From NCBI GenBank assembly GCA_022360955.1, contig JAKSBV010000241.1:1-41770 (forward strand): DNA of 41,770 nt, read 5' to 3'. Below the pieces are notes generated by a model that worked only from the letters and a program-made list of their open reading frames with translations, was not told the DNA's origin and searched no databases. Shown here one piece after another: positions 39,231 to 41,770 of the stretch. Origin of the DNA: Bacillota bacterium (GTDB lineage Bacteria > Bacillota > Clostridia > SK-Y3). Numbering within the stretch: the first letter of the stretch is position 1; each line of letters begins with the position of its first letter. Both the position numbers and the translations under genes were made by a program.

Positions 39231-41540
39231 TTAGCCTTCTGTCCTTTCTTCTGCTTTTTTCGTTCTGACTAACGACTTCCTATATTCCCCAGGCGTAACC
39301 CCTTCATATTTTTTAAAAAATCTTGTAAAGCTTCTTACATCATAGTAACCTAACTCAGCGCTAATCTCCTTTATGGATTTATTCGCATGCTCTAGCAAAA
39401 CTTTTGATTTTTCAATTCTTAATAAGGTTAAAAACTCAATAATTGTTTTTCCTGTGGCTTTTTTAAATATTCTGGATAAATAAGTCGGGTTAAGATTAAT
39501 ATACTGGGCGATATCATTGATGCCTATATCACGCCCATAATGATTCTTCATATATAAAATTGTTTTTGAAATATAGTCATTTTCCATGATGCTGCGTTCC
39601 TGTTCCGCCTTTTCATTCATTAAACTATTAAAATATTCCAACATTTTTTCTTTTAATTGTTCCGGGCTTTTACATTCATAGAGCCAGTCAATGATATTCA
39701 CATTCCCAATATCAAGTTCAGCCCCTTCTTCAATAAATTGATTGGAAATGCCTCCGATAAACATCAGTATAACCTGCTGCACTTCTTTCATCGGCATATT
39801 TTGCTCTAAAATAATCTCCTCAAACAAAATATCAATCGAATCCTTTACGATCAAAAAATCTCTCGTTTTTATGCCGTTGGATATCTTTTTAAATAGCGCT
39901 AACGGGTATTTCACATTTTCCAATTCATTTTCTCTCCCGAAGAACACCGAATTATTGCTTATCGCAAGTCTGAACATTTGGTTTCTCCGGGCATTAATAT
40001 AGGATCCGTAAATACTGTCAATTCTATTTACAACAACCCCAAAGGAAAAAACAGCTGTGTTGCCGAATGCATCTAACAATTTGTTATTCGCATAGGCACA
40101 GATGCTGAGCAATTCTTCTTTTAATGCCGGCGTGAGTTTCTTATTCTCAAGATTAATAATAAACGCGAGCTTCTCTTCGTCAACAACAATACCCCCACGT
40201 ATATAAAACCTATCGGCAAATTCGTTTAATATAATTTTTCTGCAAACGGTTTTGATATGACTCCTGGTGGTAAAATTCAAAATATTTTGTATATAATTAA
40301 ACGATACAATCACCGGCATGAAATTGGGTTTAGTAAATTGTATGTTGACATATCGCATCTTTTCTTCCAGTGAAGCACTATCGGTAAAATTATTAAACAA
40401 CATGTCAAAAATAATTCTATCTTCCAAAATAGGTTTCGCATTATTGATTTCTTTTCTAACCAATTCATTGTCCCTGACAATCTCCTCCACCGTGCTTTCT
40501 ATAATTTCGTACGCATCTGCTCCTTTTTTAGGCGGGCGCCCTTTACCTGCAGCCAGTTTGTTGCTTAGCTTATGCCAAGGTCTATAGCTGGTTGTTGACA
40601 GCCATATTGAAATACCCACACCAATGCAAAAAACAATGATAAAAATACGAACAAAAAAACCGGTTTGTTCTTTGAGCCGCTCTTTTAATTGTCCGATAGG
40701 CACATATTTTACCAAAAACCAACCTGTTGTCTTATCTTGTTTATATACAACATAATACTCACGATTCGATACAAAAATCCCTTGACTGTCGCCGGGCATT
40801 TCAAAGCTGCCTTCCTCTCCGAAAATATACTGTCCTATTAAATTTTCATCTTTGCTCAAAAGCACTCTGCCTTTATCATTCATAATATAAACGTCATCTA
40901 TGTTTTTTGCTTTAAACATATTTTGTATTAGTTTAGTCGTTTCCAAATTCACAAATATCGCGGCGCCGACCACATTCTCATAAACGGGAATTTTCATGCC
41001 GTAGGATAAAATATCAACGCTCGCATCACTTGCTGCTCCTCTGGAAAAGACGTCTCCCGTCGGTCTCGTTTCAAACCAAGCTCTGTCTTTATCTGCATCG
41101 TAAAATTCTTCTATGAGTGCCTTGTCGTAGAATTCTTCATAATCGACAACGCCTTCTATCGAGGTAAGTACCATCCTTGCATTGGGCACATATAAATAAA
41201 TGGACCTTATCGATTTGCTGCTTACCGCCAGTTGAGAAAGTTTCTTTACAACATTGTAGTATTCATATAGACCGCGTTGATTAGGAAATTTGATAATATT
41301 ATTAACATTTGGTATGAAATTTGTTTGCAGTGCATAGGTATAGGCTTCATTGAAAGATGCTTTATAGACATCATAAAAATAATCAATGTCGTCAAGATAA
41401 TTCTTTTTTGTACTTTCTTCTAATCTCTTTAAACTATTTTGGGTATAAATGTAACTTGCAACGGATAAAGGCACCAACACTGCAATAATATAGGTAATAA
41501 ACATTTTTATGAATAGTTTTTGAAACGGCTTTTCTTTCAA
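39231..41540 (-). CDS. Membrane-bound AraC-family transcription regulator
   Basis: A 769-aa one-component regulator common in Clostridia and Paenibacillaceae, usually controlling sugar uptake or polysaccharide use. A membrane segment near the N-terminus (FIKMFITYIIAVLVPLSV), an extracellular Cache-like sensor of about 250 residues, a second membrane segment (FFVRIFIIVFCIGVGISIWL), a cytoplasmic linker and a C-terminal AraC-type double helix-turn-helix (IGINDIAQYINLNPTYLSRIFKKATG and IKEISAELGYYDVRSFTRFFKKYEGVTPGEYR split across the end) are visible. The ATG at 41,576 lies where transcription would start from the promoter at 41,583-41,611; TTG at 41,540 with AAAGGGTGG in front gives a normal leader and is preferred. 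Target genes are beyond the window. Confidence 0.92.
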   Translation of the reverse strand: MKEKPFQKLFIKMFITYIIAVLVPLSVASYIYTQNSLKRLEESTKKNYLDDIDYFYDVYKASFNEAYTYALQTNFIPNVNNIIKFPNQRGLYEYYNVVKKLSQLAVSSKSIRSIYLYVPNARMVLTSIEGVVDYEEFYDKALIEEFYDADKDRAWFETRPTGDVFSRGAASDASVDILSYGMKIPVYENVVGAAIFVNLETTKLIQNMFKAKNIDDVYIMNDKGRVLLSKDENLIGQYIFGEEGSFEMPGDSQGIFVSNREYYVVYKQDKTTGWFLVKYVPIGQLKERLKEQTGFFVRIFIIVFCIGVGISIWLSTTSYRPWHKLSNKLAAGKGRPPKKGADAYEIIESTVEEIVRDNELVRKEINNAKPILEDRIIFDMLFNNFTDSASLEEKMRYVNIQFTKPNFMPVIVSFNYIQNILNFTTRSHIKTVCRKIILNEFADRFYIRGGIVVDEEKLAFIINLENKKLTPALKEELLSICAYANNKLLDAFGNTAVFSFGVVVNRIDSIYGSYINARRNQMFRLAISNNSVFFGRENELENVKYPLALFKKISNGIKTRDFLIVKDSIDILFEEIILEQNMPMKEVQQVILMFIGGISNQFIEEGAELDIGNVNIIDWLYECKSPEQLKEKMLEYFNSLMNEKAEQERSIMENDYISKTILYMKNHYGRDIGINDIAQYINLNPTYLSRIFKKATGKTIIEFLTLLRIEKSKVLLEHANKSIKEISAELGYYDVRSFTRFFKKYEGVTPGEYRKSLVRTKKAEERTEG

Positions 41541-41582
41541 TGCAGACCACCCTTTTATATAAATATTAGCTGCCATACATTT

Positions 41583-41611
41583 ATTGTAACATTTAATATA
41601 ATTTATGACAA
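41583..41611 (-). promoter_or_regulatory. Promoter of the AraC-family gene
   Basis: Minus strand TTGTCA (41,611-41,606), 17-bp spacer, TACAAT (41,588-41,583). Predicted start near 41,576, the first ATG, which argues for the downstream TTG start. Confidence 0.65.
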
Positions 41612-41629
41612 CTAAAACCCCATATCAAT

Positions 41630-41770
41630 GGGTACATAAATTTGAAGTGAAGAAAATTATTCCAATAACTGATATTCCAAGGCAAAGAGCCTGTAAGCTT
41701 GCGCCGGGCCGCAGCAAAACTCGCTACCGCTCAAACAGTTGCTGCTTCCTCCCTCTGCGGCACTAACAGG
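41630..41770. repeat. Repeat-like sequence at the window edge
   Basis: On the minus strand TTGGAATAATTTTCTTC and CAAATTTAT match the R1-like fragment near 9,515-9,550, and GCCTTGGAATA matches R1 at 29,511. The last 70 bp are GC-rich and partly palindromic (GCCGCAG...CTGCGGC; CCTGT...ACAGG). The element is cut by the window end; no gene recognised. Confidence 0.4.

Overview
The window comes from a strictly anaerobic, endospore-forming Clostridia-type bacterium with moderately low G+C. Evidence: pyruvate formate-lyase with its activase, a class I hydroxylamine reductase (hybrid-cluster protein) module, a CwlJ/GerQ spore-germination pair, several promoters that look sigma-K dependent, Spo0A-type boxes, Firmicutes-style Shine-Dalgarno sequences with many GTG/TTG starts, and an AgrD peptide of the clostridial type. 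Genus cannot be fixed from sequence alone. No rRNA, tRNA, CRISPR array, phage or complete insertion sequence was seen.

Layout. (1) 0.1-5.6 kb: a chemoreceptor diverges from an Agr-type quorum-sensing operon (small membrane protein, AgrB and AgrD in one open frame) followed by a GGDEF/HD-GYP c-di-GMP enzyme; the shared promoter region carries Spo0A-like boxes. (2) 5.6-10.4 kb: nitrosative/redox-stress module (polyferredoxin membrane protein, Hcp, ferredoxin-like protein, Crp/Fnr regulator) with a palindromic activator site. (3) 10.4-15.2 kb: sporulation-like cluster: a 276-aa Cys-rich protein, a remarkable 105-aa protein with Met at nearly every third residue, and a YlbF-like + YcaO operon convergent to it. 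Four promoters here share an AC(C/A)-N16-(C/A)ATAnnnT layout typical of sigma-K. (4) 15.2-19.9 kb: an additional type IIA topoisomerase pair (GyrB/ParE-like and GyrA/ParC-like). (5) 19.9-23.4 kb: three paralogous 36-37-aa hydrophobic microproteins, a lytic transglycosylase, CwlJ and GerQ. (6) 23.4-29.6 kb: a candidate structured RNA, a Zn alcohol dehydrogenase, a coiled-coil protein, PflA and PflB. (7) 29.6-34.8 kb: polyphosphate operon (Ppx/GppA - Ppk1 - Ppx/GppA). (8) 35.3-41.6 kb: 2-Cys peroxiredoxin, ABC-F ATPase preceded by a 46-aa small ORF and terminator, a lipoprotein, and a membrane-bound AraC-family regulator.

Intergenic DNA is full of dispersed repeats. One family (called R1 here) is a MITE-like element of about 220 bp with terminal inverted repeats and several decayed copies; another (R2) is a 95-bp palindrome whose copies lie mostly in or beside sporulation-gene leaders.

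The most interesting system is the Met-rich repeat protein with the YcaO enzyme and its YlbF-like partner. Both sides carry sigma-K-like promoters, so a spore-coat peptide modified by a standalone YcaO is a testable hypothesis. The modification itself is not visible in the sequence.
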